Source: Porphyromonas levii DSM 23370 (GTDB lineage Bacteria > Bacteroidota > Bacteroidia > Bacteroidales > Porphyromonadaceae). From it: a stretch of DNA of 64,000 nucleotides. Position numbers and translations under genes: made by a program. The first letter of the stretch is position 1. Each line of letters starts with the position of its first letter. Under the pieces are notes generated by a model. That model made no database searches, was not told the DNA's origin, and worked only from the letters and a program-made list of their open reading frames with translations. The stretch covers positions 38,107 to 102,106 of the forward strand of contig NZ_KB904203.1 of assembly GCF_000379925.1 (NCBI RefSeq), in the 5' to 3' direction. Positions 33,966 to 42,557 of this stretch are shown piece after piece.

Positions 33966-34487
33966 TTATAGTAACTTGAGAATCTCTTCTACTACTCTAT
34001 CCTCATCCTCTGGTGTGTCGAGGTGCTCAACTTGTATGGTATGATGCGCTTGCTCATAGTAAGGCGAACGCATAGGGAGTGTAGCAGCCACATACCCCTT
34101 TACGCCCTCTTCGTCGAGATCAGCCACCAATGGGCGACTCTCCTTCACGGAGAAAAGACGGCTGGAGAGAGCTTCGGTCGAAGCCTGTAGGTATATGACC
34201 GTACCACGAAGTTTCATGGTCTGGATATTATCATCATTGGCTGCCATTCCTCCTCCAGTAGCAATGACGACATCTTGATACTGCGCTAGCTCTAGTAGGA
34301 TGACCTTTTCGCGCTTACGAAACTTATCTACGCCACAACACGCCATCATATCACTGATAGAAGAGTGGTACTTCCGAGCAATGTAGACGTCCGTATCGAC
34401 AAAAGGAAGACCGAGCTTGGCAGCTAGCTTACGACCGACAGTGGACTTGCCCACTGCGGTAAATCCGATAAGAAATATGGGTTTCAT
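33966..34487 (-). CDS. aroK: Shikimate kinase
   Basis: 173 aa from ATG 34487; eight extra codons upstream would run into a terminator hairpin. The P-loop is FLIGFTAVGKSTVGRKLA (about 4-21), shikimate-binding Asp and Arg lie in PFVDTDVYIARKY and KFRKREKVIL, the glycine motif is IATGGGMAA, and the lid holds SRPLV. It phosphorylates shikimate. aroA, a later step of the same pathway, is in the window at 37.8 kb but in a separate unit. Confidence 0.94.
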   Translation of the reverse strand: MKPIFLIGFTAVGKSTVGRKLAAKLGLPFVDTDVYIARKYHSSISDMMACCGVDKFRKREKVILLELAQYQDVVIATGGGMAANDDNIQTMKLRGTVIYLQASTEALSSRLFSVKESRPLVADLDEEGVKGYVAATLPMRSPYYEQAHHTIQVEHLDTPEDEDRVVEEILKLL

Positions 34488-34497
34488 AGGATAAAAG

Positions 34498-34549
34498 AAA
34501 ACGAGAGCCAAAGGGGCGCTACCACATAGCTCCTCCTTGGCTCTCGTTT
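34498..34549 (-). terminator. Terminator after the dipeptidyl-peptidase gene
   Basis: AAACGAGAGCCAA (34549-34537 reading leftward) pairs with TTGGCTCTCGTTT (34510-34498), a 13-bp stem, followed by TCTTTT in the leftward direction. It lies between the dpp7 stop (34559) and the aroK start (34487), so aroK must rely on read-through or its own promoter. Confidence 0.78.
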
Positions 34550-34558
34550 GGACCTATA

Positions 34559-36661
34559 TTACTTTACTAGTGTCAGCTCATCAACAAGGTAATCAGCCTT
34601 GCCCCAGTACTTAATAGCCCAGAGGACATAGCGGATATCTACGCTAATGGTGCGCTGGAGGTTGGGCTCAAACTCTATGTCGCCACTCATTGCCTCCCAG
34701 TTGCCATCGAAAGCAAGACCGATCAGATTACCATCGCCATTGAAAACAGGGCTACCTGAGTTACCACCGGTGATGTCGTTATTAGAGATAAAGCAGAGGT
34801 GTAGGTTGCCATCCTTATCGGCGAACTCGCCAAACTCCTTATTCTTGAACTTCTTGAGCAGCTCAGGTTGTACTGCGAATTCACTACTCTGTGGGTTTTC
34901 CTTCTCGAAGATACCTTGCTGAGTAGTGTAGTAATCGTACCAAGCACCATCGTATGGTTTGTAACCGCCTACATTGCCATAGCTGAGTCGCATAGTGAAG
35001 TTGGCGTCACTAGGTAGATACTCGTCGCTCATCTCCTGTAGTCCAGCCATAAAGAGGCGGCGTCCCTTCTGATACATAGCGCCAGTCTTCATCAGCTCGC
35101 CTCTGAGGTTATTGATCTGCTCTGAATAGCTCTTCATTACCTGTACAGCTGGGTCGGTTTCGTGTGCTGCCTTGAGCATCTCGTAATTCTTGAGTGCCTG
35201 GACCATACGATCCTTATGAAGAACTACAGAATTATCGTACACATACTCGGCAAACTTTTCGTAGTCGCCACCGAAGTCCTTATCGATAGTAGCGAAGATA
35301 GATGGCAAATAGGCTGGATCGACCTGCTCCTTAGTCACCTTGAGCATCACTGGGAGTACCGCTTTACCAACGATTGGATTAAAGTCCTTATAAAGGGCAT
35401 CGGCATCGAAAGCCTTGAGATCTTCTGATGGCATAGCAGAGAAAGCACGGAACTCTGTACCACTAAGTGCCTCTGAGAGGATGGTGAAGTTCTTCATAAT
35501 CTTGCCACGAGCCTCTAGAGGAATCCTTAGGCTATCGAGGACAAAGCCATACTTCGCAGTGCGCGCCTTATCGGCAGCAACCCACTCTGAGAACTTGCGC
35601 TCGATCTCCTGCTTATTCTTGACTACATTAAGCGCACGTAGACCCTTATTCATACCTATGGAGTTTTTCCAATAGTTAGAGCTGCTCGCATATTTATTGG
35701 CATACTGGATACGGATGGCTGGGTCGCTCTCCATGTACTTAGTCCAAACCCCTTGCTTAAGTCCGCGAACGAGGATACGTGGTGCATTCTCATTTTCCAT
35801 CCTATTAACAACACCCCAAGAGCTGAGGTAACGATCGGTGCTACCAGGGAAACCAATGGTCATGGCATAATCGCCCTCCTTAACACCAATAGTGGATACC
35901 TTAGCATAGTGGCGTGGCTTGTATGGCTTATTATCGGCTGAGTAATCGGCAGGCTTATTGTCTTTTCCTGCATATACACGGAAGACAGAGAAGTCGTTGG
36001 TATGGCGAGGCCACATCCAGTTGTCTGTGTCGCCACCAAACTTACCCATGGATACTGGTGGTGCAAATACCAAACGAACGTCGGTAAATACATCGTATAT
36101 CACGAGGTAATAAGCATTGTGCTCGTAGAATGGATAAACAGCTACTGCTGTATGTGGATCGCCCTCATACTTGGCTTCTATCATACTCGCAGCCATCTGA
36201 ATCGCCTGCATACGCTTCATCTCGTCGTCAATACCAGCGACAGAGGCTAGCACTTGGTCGGTAACATCTACGAACTCGCGGAGATACATAACGGTGAGGT
36301 TGGGGATAGGGAGCTCTTCGCTCTTATTGCCCGCAACGAAACCATTTTTGAGGTAATCATGCTCAACTGAGCTCTGGCTCTGGATAGAGCGGTAACCACA
36401 GTGGTGATTCGTGAAAAGTAAACCTTGGTCCGATACTGTGATAGAGGTACAGCCATTATCAAAGGCTGCCACTGCACTGGACAGGCTAGTGCCATCCTGA
36501 CTGTAAAGATCATTGGCATTGAGCTTAAGACCTAGCTCGCGCATACGATCCATATTCTCCTGCTTGATCATGCTGATGAGATACATACCCTTATCTGCTT
36601 TCGCCATAGGAGCTATAAGCATAAGCGCAAGTACAATCAGAGAAAATCTAAGATGCTTCAT
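34559..36661 (-). CDS. dpp7: S46 dipeptidyl-peptidase, DPP7-like
   Basis: 700 aa from ATG 36661, giving a signal peptide (MKHLRFSLIVLALMLIAPMAKA) better than the longer frame from 36691. The S46 catalytic triad is visible: His in LLFTNHHCGY (86-87), Asp in DNWMWPRHTNDFSVF (about 220) and Ser in TGGNSGSPVFNG (about 650). The S1-determining position 18 residues after the serine is Gly (GLAFDGNW), which in this family marks DPP7-type specificity for hydrophobic P1 residues; DPP11 has Arg there. It releases dipeptides from peptides in the periplasm, feeding amino-acid fermentation in asaccharolytic Porphyromonas-like organisms. Confidence 0.92.
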   Translation of the reverse strand: MKHLRFSLIVLALMLIAPMAKADKGMYLISMIKQENMDRMRELGLKLNANDLYSQDGTSLSSAVAAFDNGCTSITVSDQGLLFTNHHCGYRSIQSQSSVEHDYLKNGFVAGNKSEELPIPNLTVMYLREFVDVTDQVLASVAGIDDEMKRMQAIQMAASMIEAKYEGDPHTAVAVYPFYEHNAYYLVIYDVFTDVRLVFAPPVSMGKFGGDTDNWMWPRHTNDFSVFRVYAGKDNKPADYSADNKPYKPRHYAKVSTIGVKEGDYAMTIGFPGSTDRYLSSWGVVNRMENENAPRILVRGLKQGVWTKYMESDPAIRIQYANKYASSSNYWKNSIGMNKGLRALNVVKNKQEIERKFSEWVAADKARTAKYGFVLDSLRIPLEARGKIMKNFTILSEALSGTEFRAFSAMPSEDLKAFDADALYKDFNPIVGKAVLPVMLKVTKEQVDPAYLPSIFATIDKDFGGDYEKFAEYVYDNSVVLHKDRMVQALKNYEMLKAAHETDPAVQVMKSYSEQINNLRGELMKTGAMYQKGRRLFMAGLQEMSDEYLPSDANFTMRLSYGNVGGYKPYDGAWYDYYTTQQGIFEKENPQSSEFAVQPELLKKFKNKEFGEFADKDGNLHLCFISNNDITGGNSGSPVFNGDGNLIGLAFDGNWEAMSGDIEFEPNLQRTISVDIRYVLWAIKYWGKADYLVDELTLVK

Positions 36662-36697
36662 ACGTAATTTATTGTAAGTAATTAAAATCATGTGCTA

Positions 36698-36705
36698 CAA
36701 AGTTA
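36698..36705 (-). promoter_or_regulatory. Promoter -7 element for dpp7
   Basis: TAACTTTG reads leftward at 36705-36698, about 37 bases before the start. The -33 box is poor (CTG at 18 bases), so this is a moderate prediction. Confidence 0.5.
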
Positions 36706-36808
36706 ACTATTTCCGATGAACTACAGGGGCAAACGAAAAAGGAACCAAGGTAAATATGACCTTGATTCCTCTTAAACAGTACAAAATGTATAACACCTAA
36801 ACACAGAG

Positions 36809-36882
36809 GGTGAACGACGGGGGTCGAACCCGCGACAACTGGAACCACAATCCAGTGCTCTGCCAACTGAGCTACGTCCACC
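36809..36882 (-). tRNA. tRNA-His (GTG)
   Basis: Leftward cloverleaf: acceptor GTGGACG pairs with CGTTCAC (one G-U and one mismatch), D-arm TAGCTCAGTTGGCAGAGC, anticodon arm CTGGATTGTGGTTCCAG with anticodon GTG, T-arm GCGGGTTCGACCCCCGT. An extra G opposite C73 is encoded at 36882, as expected for tRNA-His. CCA is not encoded. Confidence 0.93.
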
Positions 36883-36912
36883 ATTTCAATCGAGATTACT
36901 CAATTGCGACTG

Positions 36913-36942
36913 CAAAGATACACAATATTTTGTAATCACCAA
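36913..36942 (-). promoter_or_regulatory. Promoter of tRNA-His
   Basis: Leftward TTG at 36942-36940, 19 bases, TATCTTTG at 36920-36913, about 30 bases before the tRNA. Confidence 0.75.
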
Positions 36943-37037
36943 ATCTATAAGCCACACAAAAACAGGGTGACAGGTAAACTAGCACACGATTTTAACGAAA
37001 GAGTCTATGATTATGAACCAATGTTCAGAATAATCGT

Positions 37038-37045
37038 TATCTTTG
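37038..37045 (+). promoter_or_regulatory. Promoter -7 element for the DUF134 gene
   Basis: TATCTTTG at 37038-37045 lies 22 bases before the ATG. No good -33 TTG is present at the right distance, so activation by a regulator, possibly the DUF134 HTH itself, is conceivable. Confidence 0.45.
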
Positions 37046-37066
37046 CGGTGAATAGATAGAAGTATT

Positions 37067-37756
37067 ATGGCAAGACCAAAATCCAATCGCCTAGTAATGA
37101 AGGCGCCATCTCATACCGGCTTCAAGCCGTGCGGGAAAGTCTGCGGAGACGATCGACCCATCCAACTGAAGCTGGATGAATACGAAAGTATCCGTCTTGT
37201 AGATTATGAGGGGATGCAGCAGTCCGATGCGGCTGAAGCCATGGGGGTGTCGCGCCCTACCCTTACCCGAATCTACGATAATGCACGGAAGAACGTGGCA
37301 AAAGCCTTGGTAGAGGGAAGAGCCATCACGATACAGGGCGATAATCTCGGTTTTGACCAATTCAAAGAACAGAAAATAAACATCAGGATTATGAATCAGA
37401 AGATTGCGATTCCAACCAATGAGGGAAAACTCTTTGGGCACTTTGGCAAGGCGCCACAAGTGACTATTGTAACTGTAGAAGATGGTCAAGCAACAAAGAC
37501 AGAGGTAGTTGTAGCTCCAGAACATGAACATGGCTCTATGCCGAAGTTTATCGCTGGACACGGATGTACCGATGTTATCTGTGGTGGACTAGGAATGCAC
37601 GCCAAGGAAATGCTCAATGAGTTGGGCATACAGGTACATAGCGGTGCACCAGCTTTGCCAATCGAGGAGATAATAGAACAGTATCTAAATAGCTCTATCA
37701 CCTACGGTGAAAGCGGCTGCTCCTGCACCTGTTCGCACCACGGACACGGTCACTAA
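37067..37756 (+). CDS. DUF134 HTH protein fused to NifX/NifB-like cofactor-binding domain
   Basis: 229 aa. Residues 1-95 are DUF134, an HTH domain: RPIQLKLDEYESIRLVDYEG, then the recognition-helix region SDAAEAMGVSRPTLTRIYDNARK. Residues about 110-212 are a dinitrogenase iron-molybdenum cofactor-biosynthesis domain (IAIPTNEGKLFGHFGKAP, with VICGGLGMHAKEML). The tail ends in a Cys/His cluster SGCSCTCSHHGHGH that could bind metal. No nitrogenase genes are in view, and this fusion occurs in many non-fixing anaerobes. A metal- or cluster-responsive regulator is likely but unproven. The convergent aroA ends 6 bases away. Confidence 0.85.
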   Translation: MARPKSNRLVMKAPSHTGFKPCGKVCGDDRPIQLKLDEYESIRLVDYEGMQQSDAAEAMGVSRPTLTRIYDNARKNVAKALVEGRAITIQGDNLGFDQFKEQKINIRIMNQKIAIPTNEGKLFGHFGKAPQVTIVTVEDGQATKTEVVVAPEHEHGSMPKFIAGHGCTDVICGGLGMHAKEMLNELGIQVHSGAPALPIEEIIEQYLNSSITYGESGCSCTCSHHGHGH

Positions 37757-37762
37757 GAGGAG

Positions 37763-38950
37763 CTATTTGCCGAGGAGCTGCTCGAGGAACCGAGGATAGC
37801 TCTTGGCGATACAATCGGGATTGAGAAGGACTGTGGTGACTTCTGGCAAGGTGACAGCAAAGACGGCAAAGGCCATAGCCACACGGTGATCACCATGCGG
37901 GTTAATCATCACCATTTCGGGGAGCTTGCCCCATGTGCCATCCCAGCTGATGGCATTGTCGGTAATGGAGAAGCCCCCGACGTTGTACCACTCCACAGCC
38001 TCAAGGAAAGAGGCTATACGATTGCTCTCCTTGTACCTAAGGTTGCGGGTACCGTTAAAAGTAAATGGTCTACGATTGCGGATGAAGGCAAGGGCAAGCG
38101 GGAGAAAGCTATCGAGGTGTTGGTCAATATGAAGTACCACTTCCTCTGTACACTGGTCGGTTTTTGCACCGCTGACCTCTAGGATATTGCCCATAGAGGA
38201 AGTGGTGATGCCTAACGGCACAACGCTTCGCTGTATTAGGGCATCGGGCTGTAGGCTTTCTCTATGGAGCCCTGGCAACTGTATACTTAGCTGTTCTGGA
38301 TGACTCATAGCGAGCTGGTACCAGAAGGTAGCTGCGCTCCAATCCCTCTCTAAGGCGTTCTGCTCTTGCTGCAGAACGCCTTTTGTTAACTGCAGATAAG
38401 TATAGGAGGGCGTCTGCTCGGAAAAATCGAAGGTGACCATATTGCCTAACGCCCTATTACAGATAAGGATAGCGCTACAATACTGACTGCTTTTCCACTC
38501 GGTATGGAGGTGCACCTGCTTTACGGGGATAAGCGGAGTTATGGCTACACCACAGTCGTGTAGTGTACACTTGGCACCCATACTAGGGAAGAAGGAGAGA
38601 TCGTCTTGCTTGATGCGCTCCATGAGTTGAGGAGAGCCGACAAGGAAGGTCTCGCATCGCTCATAGATGGCAGCAATCATTAGGAAGCGCATAGCGGTAC
38701 CACTGGAACCACAATCGAGCTGTATGGTCTCACCATTGGGACGCTGCCTAAGCAGGTGAACAGCGCGCCAGATCACCAAGATATCTTCATTACAAAGTGC
38801 ATAAGCCTCCTCCTTCTCAGGCAGAGAGGGAAGAGGCTTATTTTGCATGTAAGTGAGTAGTAGCTGGCGGGCTACTATGCTCTTACTATAGGGGAGCTCT
38901 ATACGCTGACGCCCAAGAAAGGAGCGATAGGTAAGAGCTAACTGCTTCAT
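37763..38950 (-). CDS. aroA: 5-enolpyruvylshikimate-3-phosphate synthase
   Basis: 395 aa, slightly short of the usual about 430. Substrate-binding LPYSKSIVARQLLL (about 19-32), the loop DCGSSGTAMRFLM (about 79-91), KESNRI (about 307) and NPHGDHRVAMAFAVFA (about 346-361) are all present. It condenses shikimate-3-phosphate with PEP. The phosphoenolpyruvate GNAGTAMR motif is altered to GSSGTAMR, as in many Bacteroidota. It follows deoC by 30 bases and may belong to the long leftward transcription run. Confidence 0.93.
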   Translation of the reverse strand: MKQLALTYRSFLGRQRIELPYSKSIVARQLLLTYMQNKPLPSLPEKEEAYALCNEDILVIWRAVHLLRQRPNGETIQLDCGSSGTAMRFLMIAAIYERCETFLVGSPQLMERIKQDDLSFFPSMGAKCTLHDCGVAITPLIPVKQVHLHTEWKSSQYCSAILICNRALGNMVTFDFSEQTPSYTYLQLTKGVLQQEQNALERDWSAATFWYQLAMSHPEQLSIQLPGLHRESLQPDALIQRSVVPLGITTSSMGNILEVSGAKTDQCTEEVVLHIDQHLDSFLPLALAFIRNRRPFTFNGTRNLRYKESNRIASFLEAVEWYNVGGFSITDNAISWDGTWGKLPEMVMINPHGDHRVAMAFAVFAVTLPEVTTVLLNPDCIAKSYPRFLEQLLGK

Positions 38951-38980
38951 CTCGGGTAGAGAGCGGGTGACTAAAGAGGA

Positions 38981-39910
38981 TTATCCGAGGTGCTTGAGTA
39001 GGTCTCCCTCGAGAGAACTAGCACCGATACGGAAGAGTTTGTTGGTCATCCACTCCTCGCCAAGGATGCCCTTAACGATACAAAGGTACTGAATAGCTTC
39101 TTCGGTAGTGCGTACACCACCAGATACCTTGAAGCCTCGCTTGATACCGAAGAGATCGTTGTATTGCTTCAACACACTACACATAACGTAGGCAGCCTCC
39201 ATAGAAGCGCCTGGATAACCCTTACCTGTAGAGGTCTTGATGAAGTCGGCATCGCTATACAGTGCTAGGATACTTGCACGCTGGATATTTTCAGGTGTCT
39301 TGAGCGCTCCCGTCTCAAGGATAACCTTAAGGGTATGCCCTTTAGTAACATCGCGCAGTTCCTGAATCTCCTCAGTCACAGCCTTGTAGTCACCGCTAAA
39401 GAAGTTGCCTAGGTGCATAACGATGTCAATCTCATCAGCACCATCAGCGAGAGCGAGAGAGGTCTCAGCCACTTTAATCTCGGGAAAAGTCTGTGAGGAA
39501 GGGAAAGCACCAGAGACGCAACATACGTTGACGCCCTCAACCACGAGTGCTTCGCGCACAGTCTTGGCAAAGTTAGGGTACACACAGATACTTGCTACTG
39601 GTGGTATCTCGGGATTGGTATCGTCCAACTCATTGACGCCCTTCACGAAATTGTATATCTGATCCGCATTATCCTCAGCCCCAAGAGAGGTAAGGTCTAC
39701 AGTGCTATGCAGAAACTTGATGGTCTGCTTATTATTGAGACTATCGTAGTGGTGATCGATCAGTTTCTTGATCTCTACCTGAATTTGCTCCGATGATAAC
39801 GAAGGGGTAAAGGAATCGAAAGCGGCCTGAAACTTGCTCTGCCCTACATGGTCATGACTGTGGTCGTGATCATGGTTGTGATTGTGTTCGTGAATGTGCT
39901 CTTTGCTCAT
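38981..39910 (-). CDS. deoC: Deoxyribose-phosphate aldolase with His-rich N-terminus
   Basis: 309 aa. The TIM-barrel DeoC signatures are visible: ASICVYPNFAKTVREAL, EIDIVMHLGNFFSGDY, TLKVILETGAL and the Schiff-base lysine in ADFIKTSTGKGYPGAS (about 226-241), then FKVSGGVRTTEEA. It cleaves deoxyribose-5-phosphate to acetaldehyde and glyceraldehyde-3-phosphate. The first about 22 residues contain ten His alternating with Asp, Asn and Glu (HIHEHNHNHDHDHSHDH), not part of the standard enzyme and suggestive of metal binding. The total length is typical for Bacteroidota DeoC, which carry about 60 extra N-terminal residues. Confidence 0.93.
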   Translation of the reverse strand: MSKEHIHEHNHNHDHDHSHDHVGQSKFQAAFDSFTPSLSSEQIQVEIKKLIDHHYDSLNNKQTIKFLHSTVDLTSLGAEDNADQIYNFVKGVNELDDTNPEIPPVASICVYPNFAKTVREALVVEGVNVCCVSGAFPSSQTFPEIKVAETSLALADGADEIDIVMHLGNFFSGDYKAVTEEIQELRDVTKGHTLKVILETGALKTPENIQRASILALYSDADFIKTSTGKGYPGASMEAAYVMCSVLKQYNDLFGIKRGFKVSGGVRTTEEAIQYLCIVKGILGEEWMTNKLFRIGASSLEGDLLKHLG

Positions 39911-39919
39911 AAAACTATC

Positions 39920-40264
39920 TTACTTATCCAATTTATGGTTGTTTATATGTCTATCCTTGTCCCGCGATGTCTTCTTCTGGATATTCTTCTGAAGAGCTTC
40001 GGTAAGGTTGCAGCCGGTCTGATTGGCGATACAAGCAACGACCCAAAGGACATCCGCTAGCTCGTCTGACAGACGCTCCTGGCTCATCTCCTCTCCAAGC
40101 TTAGCGCTCTGCTCACCATACAAACGAGCCATGACACGCGCCACTTCACCCACTTCCTCGGTAAGGATTGCCATATTAGTTAGGGGATCAAAGTAGCGGA
40201 CGCCATACGTCTTTATCCACTGGTCTACAATGGATTGCACTTCAGCTATCGTAGGACTATTCAT
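39920..40264 (-). CDS. MazG-like nucleotide pyrophosphohydrolase
   Basis: 114 aa, a single-domain MazG-type helical protein. The metal-binding acidic motifs are visible: MAILTEEVGEVARVMAR (about 30-46) and RLSDELADVLWVVACIANQ (about 62-80). These enzymes hydrolyse (d)NTPs to monophosphates, a housecleaning role. The start overlaps the dtd stop by 4 bases. Confidence 0.88.
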   Translation of the reverse strand: MNSPTIAEVQSIVDQWIKTYGVRYFDPLTNMAILTEEVGEVARVMARLYGEQSAKLGEEMSQERLSDELADVLWVVACIANQTGCNLTEALQKNIQKKTSRDKDRHINNHKLDK

Positions 40265-40710
40265 CTATTCTTACTATCCATAATAATGGTAACGGGACCA
40301 TCATTGAGAAGGGTTACCTTCATATCAGCACCAAAGATACCTTTTTGTACTGGTTTACCCAAATTCTCCCCCAAGAGCTGACAAAATCTATCATACATAG
40401 GCTGAGAGATTTCGGGGCGTTCAGCCTTGATATAACTTGGGCGGTTGCCTTTGTGCGTATCGGCAAGGAGGGTAAACTGAGATACGCAGAGTATCTCTCC
40501 GCCATGCTGGAGGATGCTTTCATTCATCACTCCTTGGGCATCATCGAAGATACGGAGATTGATGGTCTTCTTGAGAAGGTACTGCAAGTCCTTCTCTGTA
40601 TCTCCGACCTCTACCCCATGGAGAACCATCATTCCGTTGCCAATCTCACTGACCAACTGACCATCGACGACTACAGAAGCGTGCTGTACACGCTGTATGA
40701 CTACTTTCAT
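40261..40710 (-). CDS. dtd: D-aminoacyl-tRNA deacylase
   Basis: 149 aa, standard length. The SQxxL motif appears as CVSQFTLLADTHKGNRPSY (about 75-93), and the cross-subunit Gly-cisPro motif as NDGPVTIIMDS near the C-terminus. It frees tRNAs from mischarged D-amino acids and glycine. It overlaps uvrC by 4 bases and the MazG gene by 4 bases. Confidence 0.96.
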   Translation of the reverse strand: MKVVIQRVQHASVVVDGQLVSEIGNGMMVLHGVEVGDTEKDLQYLLKKTINLRIFDDAQGVMNESILQHGGEILCVSQFTLLADTHKGNRPSYIKAERPEISQPMYDRFCQLLGENLGKPVQKGIFGADMKVTLLNDGPVTIIMDSKNR

Positions 40711-42533
40711 TCTTGCTGCTCTCTAAAATAGTTATAGACCGTCTGCCCTTTCGCTACTCCGATAGATTCTTGGAGCTGTTCTAGGGAAGCCGATCGGATA
40801 TTCTTAACGCTCTTGAACGACTTCAAAAGTCTCTGTTTGTACGCAGGTCCTATACCGGGTATCTCATCTAGTGCTGACTGGGTTTGTCGCTTGCTCCTTA
40901 GCTTACGGTGATAGGTGATAGCGAAGCGGTGTACTTCATTCTGTATTCGCTCTAGGAGATAAAAGACTTGACTGCGCTGCATGATACCGACTACCTGTGG
41001 AGGGTCTCCATAGAGTACCTGATTGGTATTGTGCCTATCATCCTTAGCTAGTCCCATCACAGGGATATCGGCACCCACCTCCCTAAGGGCTGCCTTAACG
41101 ACCCCCATCTGTCCTTTACCGCCATCGGTAACGATAAGATCAGGTAAGGGCTGCTCCTCTTCAATCATCCGTCGGTATCGTCGGGTGACTACCTCGTGCA
41201 TAGAGGCATAGTCATCGGGACCTGAGACTCCCCTTATCTTATAGAGGCGGTAGTCTTTCTTGCTCGGCTTAGCCCCTTTGAATACAATACAGCTAGCAAC
41301 GGGATCGCTTCCTTGAATATTCGAGTTATCGAAGCTCTCCACATGGTACGGAAGCTTGGGCAATCCTACTGCCGACATCAGCTCTCGCAGAATCTGCGTA
41401 TTACGCTGCTCAGGATTCATCTTTTCGGACTGCCTATGCTTATCCTTCATATACTGTTGAACATTCTGCTGGCTCAGCTCAAGGACTTTGCGCTTCTCTC
41501 CCCTTTGCGGAATGGTTATGGTTAGGTGCGAGAAGTCGCCAAAAGAGGGCGCCTCTTCGAGAATCAGCTCTCGCACCTTGAAGTTCGTCTCATTGAGCAA
41601 CTGTACTATTGCGGTAGAGAGGAAGTCACTCTCAGGGTCGTCATCGTCCATCAACTGTCGCTTAAACTCTAGAGTGCGACCAGCAATAATATTTCCATTG
41701 TGTACCTCTAGGTAATTAACATAGTAGGCATCTAGATCACTTGCGGCACTTACCACTAGCGCATTCCCTATAACATTACTAATGATAGTACTCTTGGCTT
41801 GATAGGAAGATATTTCTTGGAGCGTATGCTGAAGTTCCATAGCTCGTTCGAAATCCAAATCCTTACTTGCCTGAGCCATACTCTCCTCTAAGATTCCTCG
41901 TACATAACAGATATTACCGCGAAGAATCTCTATCGCCTGTCGAATACTTTCGTCGTAAGACTCCTTACTCTGAAGCCCTTCGCAGGGTGCCTGACATCTA
42001 TTGATATGATACTTAAGACAGGCTCGGAATTTTCCCTCCTCTATCTGCTGTTCATTGAGCTTCAGGCTACAAGTTCGGAACTTGAATATCCTATTGAAGA
42101 GATTAATCAGTGTCCAAGCCATACCCTTATTCGGATAAGGACCGAAGTACAGGCTACCATCTCGGATCACTTTAAAGGTAACAAAGACTCGAGGGAATGG
42201 CTCCTTCTTAACACAGATATGCGGGTACAAGTCGCCCTCCTTAAGTAGAATATTATAGTGCGGTTGGTGTTGCTTGATAAGGTTATTCTCGAGAAGCAAA
42301 GCATCTAGTTCCGTTTCCACCACCATATACTCAATAGTGGCAAAAGCTCGAATAAGCGCACGTACTTTCCGATCACTATGATTCTTTTGAAAGTAAGAGG
42401 AGACACGCTTTCGTAAATTCTTAGCCTTACCCACATAGATAACCACACCCCCCGAGTCACGGTAGGTGTAGCAACCAGGCTTTTCTGGAATCACGCTTAA
42501 GCTCTCTTGTATTTCCTCTTTGCGTATGATCAT
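40707..42533 (-). CDS. uvrC: UvrABC excinuclease subunit C
   Basis: 608 aa. The GIY-YIG nuclease domain starts at PEKPGCYTYRDSGGVVIYVGKAKNLRKRV (about 16-44). Then come the Cys-containing RACLKYHINRCQAPCEG (about 169-185), a UVR motif, the RNase H-like second nuclease with VESFDNSNIQGSDPVAS and DLIVTDGGKGQ, and C-terminal HhH repeats (LDEIPGIGPAYKQRLLKSF). It makes both incisions in nucleotide-excision repair. Confidence 0.97.
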   Translation of the reverse strand: MIIRKEEIQESLSVIPEKPGCYTYRDSGGVVIYVGKAKNLRKRVSSYFQKNHSDRKVRALIRAFATIEYMVVETELDALLLENNLIKQHQPHYNILLKEGDLYPHICVKKEPFPRVFVTFKVIRDGSLYFGPYPNKGMAWTLINLFNRIFKFRTCSLKLNEQQIEEGKFRACLKYHINRCQAPCEGLQSKESYDESIRQAIEILRGNICYVRGILEESMAQASKDLDFERAMELQHTLQEISSYQAKSTIISNVIGNALVVSAASDLDAYYVNYLEVHNGNIIAGRTLEFKRQLMDDDDPESDFLSTAIVQLLNETNFKVRELILEEAPSFGDFSHLTITIPQRGEKRKVLELSQQNVQQYMKDKHRQSEKMNPEQRNTQILRELMSAVGLPKLPYHVESFDNSNIQGSDPVASCIVFKGAKPSKKDYRLYKIRGVSGPDDYASMHEVVTRRYRRMIEEEQPLPDLIVTDGGKGQMGVVKAALREVGADIPVMGLAKDDRHNTNQVLYGDPPQVVGIMQRSQVFYLLERIQNEVHRFAITYHRKLRSKRQTQSALDEIPGIGPAYKQRLLKSFKSVKNIRSASLEQLQESIGVAKGQTVYNYFREQQE

Positions 42534-42539
42534 ACACTA

Positions 42540-42555
42540 GGTTTCACGTGAAACA
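42540..42555. promoter_or_regulatory. parS-like centromere site
   Basis: GGTTTCACGTGAAACA matches the bacterial parS consensus TGTTTCACGTGAAACA at 15 of 16 positions and contains a perfect 14-bp palindrome. It lies in the 24-base gap between mnmG and uvrC. parS is bound by ParB/Spo0J for chromosome segregation, and such sites cluster near oriC. Confidence 0.78.
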
Positions 42556-42557
42556 CC

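Noticed and set aside
36669..36884. 71-residue reading frame on the minus strand
   Set aside because: It covers the tRNA-His gene and its flanks.
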